Assembly (NCBI RefSeq): GCF_900747795.2
Contig: NC_041402.2
Coordinates: 182,919,375 to 182,983,374 of the forward strand
Origin: Erpetoichthys calabaricus
Taxonomy: Eukaryota > Chordata > Cladistia > Polypteriformes > Polypteridae
DNA length: 64,000 nt
Direction of reading: 5' to 3'
Part shown: positions 1-11,480 of the stretch, piece by piece
Layout: each line of letters starts with the position of its first letter
Numbering within the stretch: position 1 is the first letter of the stretch
Notes under the pieces: model-generated
Database searches by the model: none
What the model saw: only the letters and a program-made list of their open reading frames with translations
Told to the model about the DNA's origin: nothing
Position numbers and translations under genes: made by a program

Positions 1-466
1 CTTTTAGCTCTTATGACCTTATTTTGTGCAGGAAATTACACAACTATGATAAAAAGTGCACAGATTAAGGTAAAAGTAGGTATCACTAGCAAAAATGAAC
101 AGAAAGACTTGAAGTAGTGCAGGCCAGATCAACTGACACTAGGAGTTCATTTCCTAATGGGATGCAAGGGGTTAAAATTACTCCTTTTTACAAATCTCAG
201 GGGAAAAAATGGGGATTGGTAATGTGGGCACGAGGAGCGTCATTTTATGCTATTTTGAGGTTGTTGATCACGAAAATAACATTTTTGATATGTGATTCTT
301 TACCAGTGATCCTAGCTCTCTAAGAGCAACTCCCAGAAGGTTACAAATGACAAACTTCAAACATAAGTAGGTGTGGTATCATTTTAGACTATTTCAAGGT
401 TACTGATTATGACTATGATGTTGTTTTTGATTCTTTTAGGGATCTAGCCCACTCTAAACCCTTATC
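1..466. repeat. Unclassified interspersed repeat, copy 1, left part
   Basis: This stretch aligns by eye, with many substitutions and small gaps, to about 58360-58790 in the same orientation. Shared blocks include tttgtgcaggaaatt, tgaggttgttgat, gattctttaccagtgat and catttttagac-like sequence followed by atttcaagg. A V-SINE interrupts it at 467-822 and the repeat resumes at 823. No coding domain is recognisable, so the class is unknown. Confidence 0.55.
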
Positions 467-823
467 ATCCATCCATCCATTTTCCAACCTGCTGAATCCT
501 AACTACAGGGTGACGGGGGACTGCTGGAGCCAATCCCAGCCAACACAGGGTGCAAGGCAGGAAACAAACCCAGGCAGGGCGCCAACCCACCGCAGGACAC
601 ACACAAACACACCCACACACCAAGCACACACTAGGGACAATTTAGAAACGCCAGTCCACCTAACCTGCATGTCTTTGGACTGTGGGAGGAAACCGGAGCA
701 CCCGGAGGAAACACACACAGACACGGGGAGAACATGCAAACTCCACGCAGGGAGGACCTAAGAAGTGAACCCGGATCTCCTTACTGCGAGGCAGCCGTGC
801 TACCACGGCGCCACCGTGCCACC
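467..823 (-). repeat. V-SINE (tRNA-derived), minus orientation
   Basis: Read on the minus strand it begins with a tRNA-like head (ggtggcgccgtggtagcacgg, then a gggttca B box). The conserved vertebrate V-SINE centre follows (gtttgcatgttctccccg, ccacagtccaaagacatgcagg). It ends in a tggatggatgg tail, seen on the plus strand as atccatccatccattttcc. It matches the better-preserved copy at 3123-3425 and is inserted inside the repeat at 1-1045. Confidence 0.9.
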
Positions 824-1045
824 ATAAACCCTTATCAGTGAGTGAAAAATTACAAATTTCTATTACAATCAAGAATATTTATACTTTACACATTTAAATT
901 GAAGTACACATTTTAACATTTCAAGTATATGACACAAGTATTCTTGTTTATTATGTACATCTACCTCATGAAGTAAATCATTACATTGTTAATGAACACC
1001 CTGTATTAGGGCGGCTTATGCTAATTCAGACCTTGTTTTTTTAAT
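824..1045. repeat. Unclassified interspersed repeat, copy 1, right part
   Basis: Continues the repeat of 1-466 after the SINE. It matches 58790-59105: aatcaagaatattta, acatttaaattga, tatgacacaa, ttgtttattatgta, ctacctcat, aagtaaatcatta and gggcggcttatgctaattcagac are shared in order. The second copy is interrupted at a different place by a different SINE fragment. Confidence 0.55.
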
Positions 1046-1449
1046 TCTGTATCTTTTATAATTGATGTTGTCCTTGTATTTTGCGTCAATGCTCCCAAGA
1101 CAAGTTCATAGTACACGTTAGTATACCTGCCAAATGCAGTGAATTCTGATTCTGATAAAAAAAATAATATATCAATGAGTTTTGTGATGGTGCCTGCTGT
1201 AAATGGTTCTATAATAATGACTTCCCAGCTATTTTTGTGACGGTCCACGCTGTTATCTGAAAGAATGATTTATATTAATAATGCTTATTTCTTATTTTTT
1301 TGTTTTTTTTAGTTTTACGTTTTCGCGCTGATTAACATTTTGACCATTCCCAGAAACCCGCATCTGTTTTCATTAAATTAAAAAAAAGTTACAAATGAAG
1401 TAGTTGAGCTAAATACAAGATCATAACAAACGATTATCAATCTTATTAA
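1046..1449. other. Intergenic, nothing recognised
   Basis: AT-rich sequence with T runs near 1300 and A runs near 1380. No open frame with coding character, splice-framed exon or recognisable repeat was seen on either strand. Confidence 0.5.
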
Positions 1450-2069
1450 TCTTAAATTGACCGACTAAAGTCCGCACCGCGTCCCACACGAGAGGGGCGG
1501 GGTACTGGTGCCGCTACTCTCTGCCGGATATGTTCTCCCTTCCTCCGGCTGGGTGTGTTCTTCTCCGCAGGGAGTGGCTACCTCATTTAATGCAGACTTC
1601 ATCGCTCAGCTAAGGGTGGCAGGCTTATATTGGCAGGTTTGTTTGCAAAGAGGGGAGTCGCCTATTAGTCCTACGCTGTGACTGCAAGTGAAATCTCCTC
1701 ACTTCTACATCTGTCTGCGTTTCTTCCAGTCCGGAATAATTCCAGGTAGGAGACAAGCATGGCCCGTTGGTGTTGTCCATGTACAAACTAGCAGCGTTTC
1801 TCGCTGTGCGGTTTATATTGTCTGCATTGTGATTGAGGGATGTAGCTTTCCTGGCGAGCTGCGGGGTCTCGCACAGCCTCAAGTGCAAGCTGGCCACGAG
1901 CGCGCGCGTGTGCGTGGATAAGGCGCGGGCACTGACGCCAGGGCGCTTCCCCGCTGCTGCTCGACGCACAGTCGTCCACTGCCTTTCGTCCTGAAGAGTT
2001 GTCGCTAGCTAAGTGCGTCGAATTTGCTTTGGTGAACGCTAATATTATTCCAACCTTTTGTTTAGAACC
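1450..2069 (+). promoter_or_regulatory. gsn: CpG-rich gsn promoter and probable 5' noncoding exon
   Basis: CpG dinucleotides are far denser here than in the AT-rich flanks (for example gcgcgcgcgtgtgcg near 1900). A strong splice donor, aacc followed by gtaagtatg, lies with its GT at 2070-2071. No long open frame with coding character runs into that donor, so the exon would be noncoding, as the first exon of the cytoplasmic gelsolin transcript is in other vertebrates. It would splice to the exon starting at 12965. No clear TATA box is visible, the transcription start is not fixed, and the assignment to gsn rests on position and strand. Confidence 0.5.
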
Positions 2070-2621
2070 GTAAGTATGCACTTCATCGCTTTTTTTCGTT
2101 TTGGTCGAGAACTGTGGCGCTTGTGGTGAATAATAGTGAAAGACCTAACTCGTGGTGGTTACATGCTTGTGGTTTTCCAATTTTATTTTTGGCGTGGCCT
2201 TGACGTTTAGTAGCGAGAAGAGCATACTTTTTTTTCTGGATTCCTCTCACAAATCCGTTTTAAATTGCAGGGAAGAAGGTGTGGACTTGGCTTTGAAGGC
2301 AATCCCCTTATATGGTTGTAAGAGACGACCAAGCCTAAGCTTTTGATGAAGTTTAAACGCCGCCTCCCTACGCAGTCTTTTTTTCTTTAATACCTGAGGC
2401 TATTGATTTTTAGTCTCTTTAAAAAAGATGCTCGAGATACGACGTTCACAAAATCCGTTCTGCGTAAGCTTCTGCAGTACGTTGTTCGAATTTATCGATT
2501 CCCAGATTGTATGCGGATAACATGGCCTTTTAAGTCATTCTTCTTTTCGTTTGTAATCTTTAATATCTAATTGTGCTGTAATTTCTAGAATCCTGTTTTA
2601 AACTTGGCGATGCCAATTCCC

Positions 2622-2890
2622 ATGCTGCATGGTGGCTCACTTGTTAGGATGGCTGTCTCACGGGTCCCGCTTCTTGGGTTCGAGTTCCGCGCCCACTCGT
2701 GGCCCGTGTGCATTTCGCTTGTTTTTCAAGATGTGCGACTTTCCTCCCATATCCCCAAAGATGCGTATGTTAAAATAATTATAGGTTCTAAATTTGCTCT
2801 TTGGCGGTAGTTGGGGTTTCCCTGTCCAGTTGTTTTTTGCCTTGTGCCCAGTGCTTCCAGAATTGCCTCTGGCTTCTCGGAAGCCTGATT
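2622..2890 (+). repeat. V-SINE, diverged
   Basis: The tRNA-like head (catggtggctcacttgttagg, cttgggttcgagttcc) is followed by a decayed core and the V-SINE 3' portion (tgccttgtgcccagtgcttcc, attgcctctggcttc). It belongs to a different subfamily from the copy at 3123, as the 3' wording differs. Confidence 0.7.
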
Positions 2891-3122
2891 TTTTGGATGA
2901 ATCGGGTTTGCGATTGATTTGGCAGGTCTTTTGTCATTTTTTTCTGGGATGAAAACTGAGAGCTGGGCTTCAAATTGTAGTTGTTTCTGCTTCCTTTTGT
3001 GTCTGTGTCACCATAAAAGAATAAGTTTGCCCCTCTTTGTTAAGGACGGCAGGGGTATTGTAGGGGGAGTCACTTGAGTTAATGTAAGCTGCATGATGAG
3101 CCTGGTGTTTAAATTGAAATGC

Positions 3123-3425
3123 GACTTGATGGCGCAGTGGTAGCGCTGCTGCCTCGCAGTAAGGAGACCTGGGTTCGCTTCCTCCCTGCGTGGAGTTTGC
3201 ATGTTCTCCCCGTGTGTGCGTGGGTTTCCTCCCACAGTCCAAAGACATGCAAGTTAGGTGCATTGGCGATCCTAAATTGTCCCTAGTGTGAGTGTGTGTG
3301 TGAGAGAGACCAGCAGTGGGCTGGCGCCCTGCCCTGGGTTTGTTTCTGCCTTGTGCCCTGTGTTGGCTGGGATTGGCTTCAGCTGACCCTGTGTTAGGAT
3401 ATAGTGGGTGACTTGATGGCAGGGA
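3123..3425 (+). repeat. V-SINE, plus orientation
   Basis: A head (gatggcgcagtggtagcgctg, cctgggttcgcttcc) leads into gtggagtttgcatgttctcc, cacagtccaaagacatgcaa, ggcgatcctaaattgtccc and a 3' part ending ctgtgttggctgggattgg. It is nearly full length, and a gtgtgtgtgtgag expansion lies in its middle. Confidence 0.9.
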
Positions 3426-3602
3426 AATTTTACAGTAATGCGACAGTAAATGTATACACACAGGTTTTTGTGTTGTGAATATAGCTAAGAGCTGGCTAAG
3501 TTAGGCAGACTTTATTATCTGAGAGGAAAATTTGTGTGCAGCAGGTAAGGTATTGTTACAAATTGACAGAAGAAAATAAGCCAAGACACAACTGACCACC
3601 AG

Positions 3603-3672
3603 TGTTGTGTGTGTATGTGTGTGTGTATATATATGTATGTATGTGTGTGTGTGTGTGTATATATTATATAAT
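3603..3672. repeat. (GT)n/(TA)n microsatellite
   Basis: Alternating GT, GTAT and TA units, seen directly. Flanks show no larger element. Confidence 0.9.
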
Positions 3673-4683
3673 ACACACAAACAGAAGATTTCTAAAGGAA
3701 GAATAATTTAAATGTACACAAGTTCAGCTCCCACCCATATGAGTAACATTTCAAAATGCTTAGCCCTAGGAAAATAGTTTTTAAATCTGTTTACTCTTGA
3801 GAACCCAAGTCAAACTTGATGGCAACAGCTGAAATGAACAGCTACCTACTGACAATCAAGTTGTCTATCTTTTTTCTCTTTTTAATATGGCTCAGCGATA
3901 TTTGGGGGGGGGGGGGGAGTTGATTCTGCAAACAAATTTTACCACTAATTTCTACATTAAGATCGCATATTTGTAATGCTGTGGTTGCTAAACCAACATA
4001 TAAAAGCAAATAATTTCAATAAAACACAATCATTTTGTATTTGTCCACTTTATAACAGTTGAGTTTCCTAAGAGAGTAGCTGTGTCTGCCTATCCTTACA
4101 AATTTATTCTGTATTCAGATCAAAGTTTTAGACTGTTCTCGGTGATTTGTCCTTGGGTTGTGGTGTTCTACCCCTCCCACTCTTTTGTTGAGGAAATGGG
4201 AGGAGATGAACACCAACAATCTACAGCCATATCCTTGGTGCTCAAGATTTTTAGCTGTAAAAAGGAACCATTGAACAAACTCTTGGAAAAATAGGGAGGA
4301 CAGCCATGGACCAATCTTATAAAAAGAATCAAAATGATCCTTGCCTACAAATCTCAGGATATGTCTTTTTGCAAATGTTGCGATCAGTCATCTGTTTTAT
4401 ATATCTACCATCTCCTTTAAATTGAACCACAAGCCCTCCTGATAACAGGCGGTGTGAAGCAAAAAGCAGCTCTTGATGGGATAACCGTTTCTAACCTGGT
4501 ATATATTCAGTCTGTTTACAGTCAGTCATCAAACAGCATTTCTGTTTGTAAGGAAAGTCTAGTTTTATGATGAAACCCATGTGGACATATAAACACAATG
4601 CACTTGGCAAAAGTAATGTATTTTGAGCCTTAAGCTTTGTAAGGTAGCTTATTTTATGCTCCGTTATGCCATCACCTCTTAAA

Positions 4684-4716
<33 letters not shown>

Positions 4717-4857
4717 CTGCTTCAATCCGATTTTGCACATGTATAGGATAAAAAAAAAAGTGTAATGGAAGACCTAAAGACATTATGCTCACTGGTAATA
4801 ATGTTTAGGAAGACCACTGAAATAACCAAAGAACTTTCTTTGGAAGGGTTGTAGTAC

Positions 4858-5005
4858 TAGGGTGTTGTACCGTGTTAGCCATTATGAATGTAGAGAAAAG
4901 CCAAGTAAAATGACCCCTTTTTATTGGCTAACTGAAAAGATTACAATATGCAAGCTTTCGAGGCAACTCGGGTCCCTTCTTCAGGCAGGATGTAATTTGG
5001 AAGGG
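4858..5005 (+). repeat. 'ttattggctaactga' interspersed repeat
   Basis: Contains gttgtaccgtgttagccatta, then tttattggctaactgaaaag, attacaatatgcaagctttc and gaggcaactcgggtcccttc, ending near ttcaggca. The same ordered blocks recur at 45020-45110 and in both arms of the palindrome at 59440-59645. It looks like one arm of that MITE family. Confidence 0.65.
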
Positions 5006-5011
5006 TTGGTA

Positions 5012-5049
<38 letters not shown>

Positions 5050-6604
5050 TTTTGTTAGTAAGGTGAACAGTGCTTTAGAGAGTGGTCACTTATCAGTATA
5101 TTTTTAAAATTGACTAAAGGTAACCTGCCTATAGGCCTGCTGGAACAGCAGATGAATTGGATAGGGTTTTCTGAGTGACCTTGTATACGTCGGAATAATT
5201 TGTACTACTTAAATAAACCTTTTACAGGTAATGTGAGGAGAACAATATTCGGTTAGCATACTTTTTAGACCATGTTGTTTTGGAAATTCTCCATTAAACA
5301 AGATGCAGTTTCACACTTCCCTACTGTTGTGATTTATGGCTGACCAATCTTGCATATACTGGCCAGGATAACCCACAGATCTTTGCCCTCCCTTATAGGT
5401 GGCTGCAGCAGCTGAAGTGACTCATGTGTGGTGTGTAATTTTTTAAATTTCCTTCCTTGTCTGTTTTGGTTTCCATGGTTACATTTTCATCTCAACCAAT
5501 CTGATATTTCTGTCACTATAAGACAAGACTCTTTGTAAAGTGTCATGTGGTATATCTGTGCCAGGCCTGCGGTCAGGTGCACTGTGTGTTTCCCCACCCC
5601 CATTTAGTATAACTTCAGAAGGCTTGGTGGTAGTCTTCAATGCCATGCTTTCTGCTTGACAGTGAACAAGCTGGTATTGTATTGTAAATGACTAATTTGC
5701 CTTTATACTAGTGGCTTTTTTTTGCCCTTTTAAAGCATCTGGCAAACCTGTTCCTTGCATTCATGGGATTTAACACCTGGGTCTTTTGTGCATGATCAAT
5801 TGTAATAACTATTTTTACTTATCTTTGATCCCATCTCTTAAAATGCAGTACAGATTGAAATAGCATGGTATAGTATTTTGTGTGTCAGTGTTCAAAAAAG
5901 CATTTGCTTACCCACATCAAGAAATTTTAAGGAAGTCATTTGAGTATTGTCGTTGAGCTGCGTTTAGTCTGAAATGTTTGCATCTGTTCACACAGTTGTG
6001 CCGTTTTGAAATGCAGCATGGTAGTTACAGCAAAGTATATGTAGCAGACAATGAAGAAATTGCTCCAAATATTTCATAATTGGAGTACTTTAAGAGAAAG
6101 TGAAACATGTAAAATCTAGTACATTTTAACGCCTTGAAGATATTTATATTGGTTTTGAGTTTTATAAATCAAAGATCCCATTATTGCAATAGTGTTCATG
6201 TAAACCTTTTAAATAAATTTTGTCCGATCGAGTGAGGGTTCTCCCCCCATTCCGGTCTCTTTCTGTGCTCATGGTCTCCTGGTGTCTGCACCAGGTTTAC
6301 ATATAACTTGCCTGGTTTGCTTGTTGTATTGCTTAATGACTTCATCTAGTGTTCATTTGAATTTAAAAGTGAATGAGTAGCTTTGATTCAAGCAATAACC
6401 AACATTTGAATCGCCAGTCTTCTCTTGTTTCTTGAATATTGCAAGTCTGAGACATGGTGTGATGTAAACATACTGTGTAGTAGTTTACCATCTCAAAATA
6501 ATGGGCATCTTGCATCTAATGAAGAGGTGGCAGAATTAATTTTGTGTACTGTGTTAAAATTTGTTACAGAAGTTCATTGCTATTTTATAGATCGGGGCCA
6601 ATTG

Positions 6605-6860
6605 TACTTTCATGTGGCTGAAAGTTGGTGGCTCTGAGGCTAAGGATCTGTGCTGGTATCCAGAAGGTTGCCGGTTCGAATCCCCGTCACTGCCAAAAGA
6701 GCTCCTACTCTGCTGGGCCCTTGAGCAAGACCCTTAACCTGCAATTGCTCCAGGGGCGCTGTGCAATGGCTGACCCTGAGCTCTGACCCCAGGTTTTATG
6801 CGAAAACAAATTCCTAACACAAGAAATTGTATAAGGCGAAATAAAGAACAAAAAAAAACA
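6605..6860 (+). repeat. tRNA-derived SINE
   Basis: It has an A-box-like tggctctgaggctaaggatc and a B-box-like ggttcgaatcccc. The body is gccaaaagagctcctactctg, cccttgagcaagacccttaac and ttgctccaggggcgctg, and the tail is tacaagaaattgtataagg-like then A-rich. Internally deleted or fragmentary copies lie at 54498-54640 and 58873-58952. Confidence 0.85.
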
Positions 6861-9800
6861 AAAGTTGATTTGCTCATTACGTAGATGAAATGAGTGGATA
6901 GATTTTTGGTATCTTTGAAATATTTTAAGATGCTTTATTGTAGGATCTTTTTTTGAGTGATGTGTAGTATTGAGTTATTCCCTATGCCCTAAATATGCTC
7001 TATTATATGCTGTCACATTTTAAATTTAACTTGGTTATCAATGCAGAAAGCTGTTTTGTAAGCGCACAACTAAGTGGCGAGGCAATTCCTTCTATCCCTG
7101 TGCTGTTGGGCTGGAATCTTAATTGGGTGTGTAAAACCTTGCCTTTGCCAGGTTATTTGAAATGTGTTCAGTGCCATCACAGTACCCATTTCCTGTACTA
7201 CTAACTCCATCTATTCAAATATGCTACCTTAAAGTCGACATTAAAGATTCTAATCAAAGAATTTGAAACTGAAACATTTTGAAAATGTCTGCATGTTTTT
7301 AAACCTTGTGAACCCAGACTTGAGAGGGAGGGATGTGTCGTTTTTTGTTTTGCATTTGTTCAGCATTCTTTGATTTGTTTTAGGGTGTTCTAGTATGCAT
7401 AGAATGTACCCTTAAATCAACCGTATGAATATTGTAGGGCCCACTCTGTTTATCCTGTGTGTCCCCACCACTACTTCAAGTCATGGTGCAAAGACTTTTT
7501 AGGCATCTCTGGTTATGATTTTGTCCTCATTTTTATAACTTTGCATTTGCCAGTGCTTAGAAATGGTTTTCAAGTTGTGAAAGACCTGACATTTTTCAAT
7601 TGGCAATACTTTTTCAGTTTTGTCTTTCAAGTTCAAATTTGTAAACCACCTACACTCCCTTACATCAGTGTCCTCGCTCTACACTGAGGTTATTTGAAAC
7701 TTTTTAGGGCTGCTTTTGTTTATATAGGCCTAGTAATAAATAAAAACCCCTTGCAGGAGTTAAGAGAACCTTTTAAGAAGGATTGTGATATTGCTGAAGA
7801 TAGATCTCTATCATTAGCAAAAATATACTGAGCTCCGCAAAGTTCCTGATATCAAGTTGGAAATATAGCCAATACCCATTTTCCTATTTTGTCCTAAAGG
7901 GGGTATGATATGAGGCCCTGGAACAAAATCATCTGCATTACTTTTAATTTAAGTTCTTTTTTAAAATACACCACAAAAAAAATCTGGATTTGCTTCTCAT
8001 ACTGTGCAGTGGTGCCTGGGCGTGTGTGTGCGCGTGCATGTGCTTTTTCCAGTTGTCCTTAAGTTTGTTTGCAGGGCAGGATGAAGGAATCCTAGGAAGC
8101 TATGAGTATGCACATTAACATCCCACTATGGAGAATGTGACTCATTCAAGTTCCTTTTTTTTTTTTTTCTTCTCCCTCCTCCTTTTCCCCATTTTATGAT
8201 CAAGTCTCCGTCAAGAGGTTTTTGTAGAATTAAATGAAACAAACTGCAGTCTCCGAGTGAACTCGATGCCTGTGTAAAAACAGACCACTGAAAATTTGTA
8301 TATGCACAATTATTGCAACGCTGGAAGCGAATGACCTAATAACCTTTGACATTGTTGCCCACTGTTTTTTTTTTTTTTTTTTTTTCTCTGGAATGGGACA
8401 GAGTTTGAGGGAGAGGCTATAGTGCACAGTCACTTTTGTAGTAATAGGAACACTGAATGGGTTTTGACTAGGGTTTATGAAATATTCCTTAGCCTAAATA
8501 ACCACCAAAATCTGATTGTGGAAGTAAACGATGCTGAAAAAAAATTTAAAGTACTATACAGTTAAATGGTAAACCATTTAAAACTGAAATTTGAAAAAGT
8601 CCTTTAGGCCCCTGGTGTGGCTGTTTTGGTTAAATGCTGGATATTTCAGTTTGTGACTTGATTTTCATGGTGGCTAATAGTTTTGCAGGTTTCATGATGT
8701 TTTGGAAAAGCATACCAATAAGGTGTTCAATTACATGCCCCCCACCCCCCTTAGTGATTTCACTGACTAGTAATGTTCACTGTTTTGCAAAAATTAGGCA
8801 GTCCTTTTCTTTGAATTTCTTTCCTTCCTACCCCTGAAACCACATGAGACAATTTTGGTAATATAATGATTTGTTTAAAGAGAGACTGGCCGTAGAAGAT
8901 GTCAACATAAATGGAAAATGTATTGGGCATTGTGCTGTTAGCTTTGTCTGATACCCTATTAACCATGAATATACCAATAAATCCACTCCCTATGGGCCTG
9001 TAATCCCAGAGCATGGGGATTAGGTTCTCTTTCTCATTGTTAAGCATAGGATTGAATTTCTGGTGGGAGCCCATTGCCACAATAGCTCAAGATAAATCTC
9101 AGCAACTTGAGGTTTGCATGGCTCTCATAAACCTATGAAGCCCCTCTTGTTGTTGACAGCCGCTTTGGGGGTAGTGAACTGAACAAAGAAGAATATTCCC
9201 ATCTGATGTACATTTATATCATGTGTAGTGTGGTAACACGTGCACAAATAAAGTAGACTTGTCTTGGGGGGAATTAAATTTTATAACCAATTCTCTGTTC
9301 CACAAAGATCTGTTGCAGATCTGCTGCTCCTCATACTATAAATTTGGTAATGTTGTGGTTTAGGGGTAAATTTTCTGCGCCTTTTTGTTCTCTTGCAGTC
9401 TGTCAATTTACATTCATCTCTCTGGACTGGCTTTTGATAATTTTTACAACTGTTGGGCTTTGTTTGGTCAGATGTGTTGGCTGGAAAGACTAAGCCTTAC
9501 TATTTACTTTTGTTGCCTTGTGGACAAAAATGAAACCTCTCTGTCTCCGGCACCATGTGCTGCACAATTTAAGTTTGAAGACCGTTTTATTCTTTTTCTC
9601 ATTTTTCTCCTTAAGCATGAGTGAAAGATGTTCATTTTTAGTGTTTTTTTTTTTTTTGTTTGTTTTTCTTTTTGTAGAATTCTACTTGGTAAGTATTGCA
9701 AAGCACACAAATATTAGGGCAACTTTAACTACTGCCTCCTGCGATGTTTTAGTTCCTGATGTGGATATGGTGTTTCCTAGGCATCACAGGTCAGAAAACT

Positions 9801-10545
9801 GTACATTTAGTTGGCTAAAATGGAATAATAGGATTGTACAATACTAAAATCTGAAAGTCTTTGTAAGCTTTGTGTCAAGCTAAGAAATGTGTGTGTGTGG
9901 TGTTGCTGTTGTTTTTAATGCATTTTGTGGTGTAATTTTGTCCAAGTTATGACCGGTACTAGTTCCTGACCTCTGGGGTGACCAAATGCTAAAGATGTTT
10001 TGCTGATCATTTTGAACATTCAAAATGTAGTTTTAAACTGAATACTCAGTAAAGTAATGCTTCTGTTTGCAGTTGTTCATTTTACTGTACCAGTACTGCT
10101 AAAGTTCTTTGTTAAAACGATCATATTTCATAATTTAATCTTTGTAGAAAATGTGCTTTTAATATAAAATTCACAAGTGTAGTAGGTAAATGCTATACTA
10201 TCTGGGGACTATGCCATAACAGTACTTTTAAAACATTTATAAAATGTTAATTTTTCTGTAGCCAATTTTAACCTAATGTGTAACTATTAGGTTGCTAGTT
10301 GAAGGTAAACAAATGTTTAACTGGAGCTCTTTGTATTGTAGATCAATCAGGGGGGTATTTTTCGTACGTGGATTAGTCGTTTAGCCGGATGTAATCGTTG
10401 ATGATTTGGCCTGATCTTGGATCTGCCGGCTTTTCGAAACTCTTGGTAGCAGTGTTGTCATAGCAACTCATCCTAATCCGCAAACGTGCTCAGAGCAGGT
10501 TTGTTCTACGTAAACAAGAATTAGTTTACACACGTGATCAGTGAT

Positions 10546-11110
10546 GGTGCATAGAAGTCATCCAGTCATGGCTTCGCTGTTCATGAATGAGCGACCAATT
10601 GATATTGGTGCGCAAATTATACAAAGAGAATTTCATATAGAGAGGGTTTTGCAAGATCCTTTATTGCTCCTGGAGGAAATTCTTTTCGAAAGATACCGCT
10701 TTAGCTGAGGGGGAATATTGTACCTCAAAAATTTATTAGCACCTTGTATTCGAAGTTAAACTAGGCGAAGTCGGGCTCTCACAACCACACAGACAGTATG
10801 CATTGCTTTGAGGGTTTTTGCAAGCGGCACTTTTTATTTTTTTTTTATATACTCTGTTAGATTTTCCGCATCACGAAAAAGTGCAGTTTGCCAGACAATT
10901 GGTAAAGTCTGTTTGGCTCTGAAATATTTCTTTCAGGTTTTCATAGTGTTTCATGGACACTTGCGTGTGCAGACAATAAAAGAGGCGTATCATGCCATTG
11001 CAGGTAGGTAATACACAGGCAAAAACACCCATAGTTCCATGAAGAATCTCAATCAGCCTAACATTCTCATTACCAGGATTTCCAAATGTGATTGGGGCAC
11101 ATGGGACTGA
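10546..11110 (+). pseudogene. Harbinger transposase remnant
   Basis: Translated pieces read like HARBI1-type transposase: DPLLLLEEILFERYRFS, then TTQTVCIALRVFASGTFY, then SAVCQTIGKVCLALK, then TIKEAYHAIAG followed after a possible intron by GFPNVIG. The order is right for the N-terminal half of the family, but the pieces lie in different frames with stops between. The DDE core after GFPNVIG is missing, so this copy cannot supply transposase. Confidence 0.8.
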
Positions 11111-11169
11111 TCAGAGTGGAGTTTGATCAAACATTATTTGGAAAATGTACCTCTCCTCCTGATGAATAA

Positions 11170-11480
11170 TCAGACAGTGTCTTCATCAAATATTTGACCT
11201 TCGTCAATATCTTGTTGGTCAGACACAGGTTCAAGGGATATGACATTCCCTGCAACTGACCCAACAAAAAAAAGGGCTATATGGAACATACCTATGGCAC
11301 ACATGGAGGACAAATATATGCAGTGACCATCCTTTACCTGAAATGAAGTGACCACTGCATCCTGCCACTGGTTCTGAGGAGGAGCTTCCCCCTGGAATGC
11401 CCTCAGAAACTGGGCGATGGGCATTTTGCTGGAGAGCCAACTCTTCTGCAGGGGTTAGGTCTGGACCGCGTGGACCTCCA
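11170..11480 (-). pseudogene. Harbinger second (Myb-like) protein remnant
   Basis: Minus-strand translation gives GGPRGPDLTPAEELALQQN and VSEGIPGGSSSSEPV, proline- and serine-rich text like the linker of the DNA-binding accessory protein encoded opposite the transposase in Harbinger elements. It is split over two frames. The assignment is by orientation and position inside the element; the Myb-like domain itself is not present. Confidence 0.45.

Noticed and set aside
510-761. Open frame of 83 codons
   Set aside because: Lies wholly inside a V-SINE and reads through its core.
1625-2081. Open frames over the gsn CpG-rich region
   Set aside because: Several frames on both strands are open because of GC content; none leads in frame through the donor at 2070 to gelsolin.
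6605-6690. Functional tRNA gene
   Set aside because: Only box-like motifs without a foldable cloverleaf, and it continues into a SINE body found elsewhere in the window.
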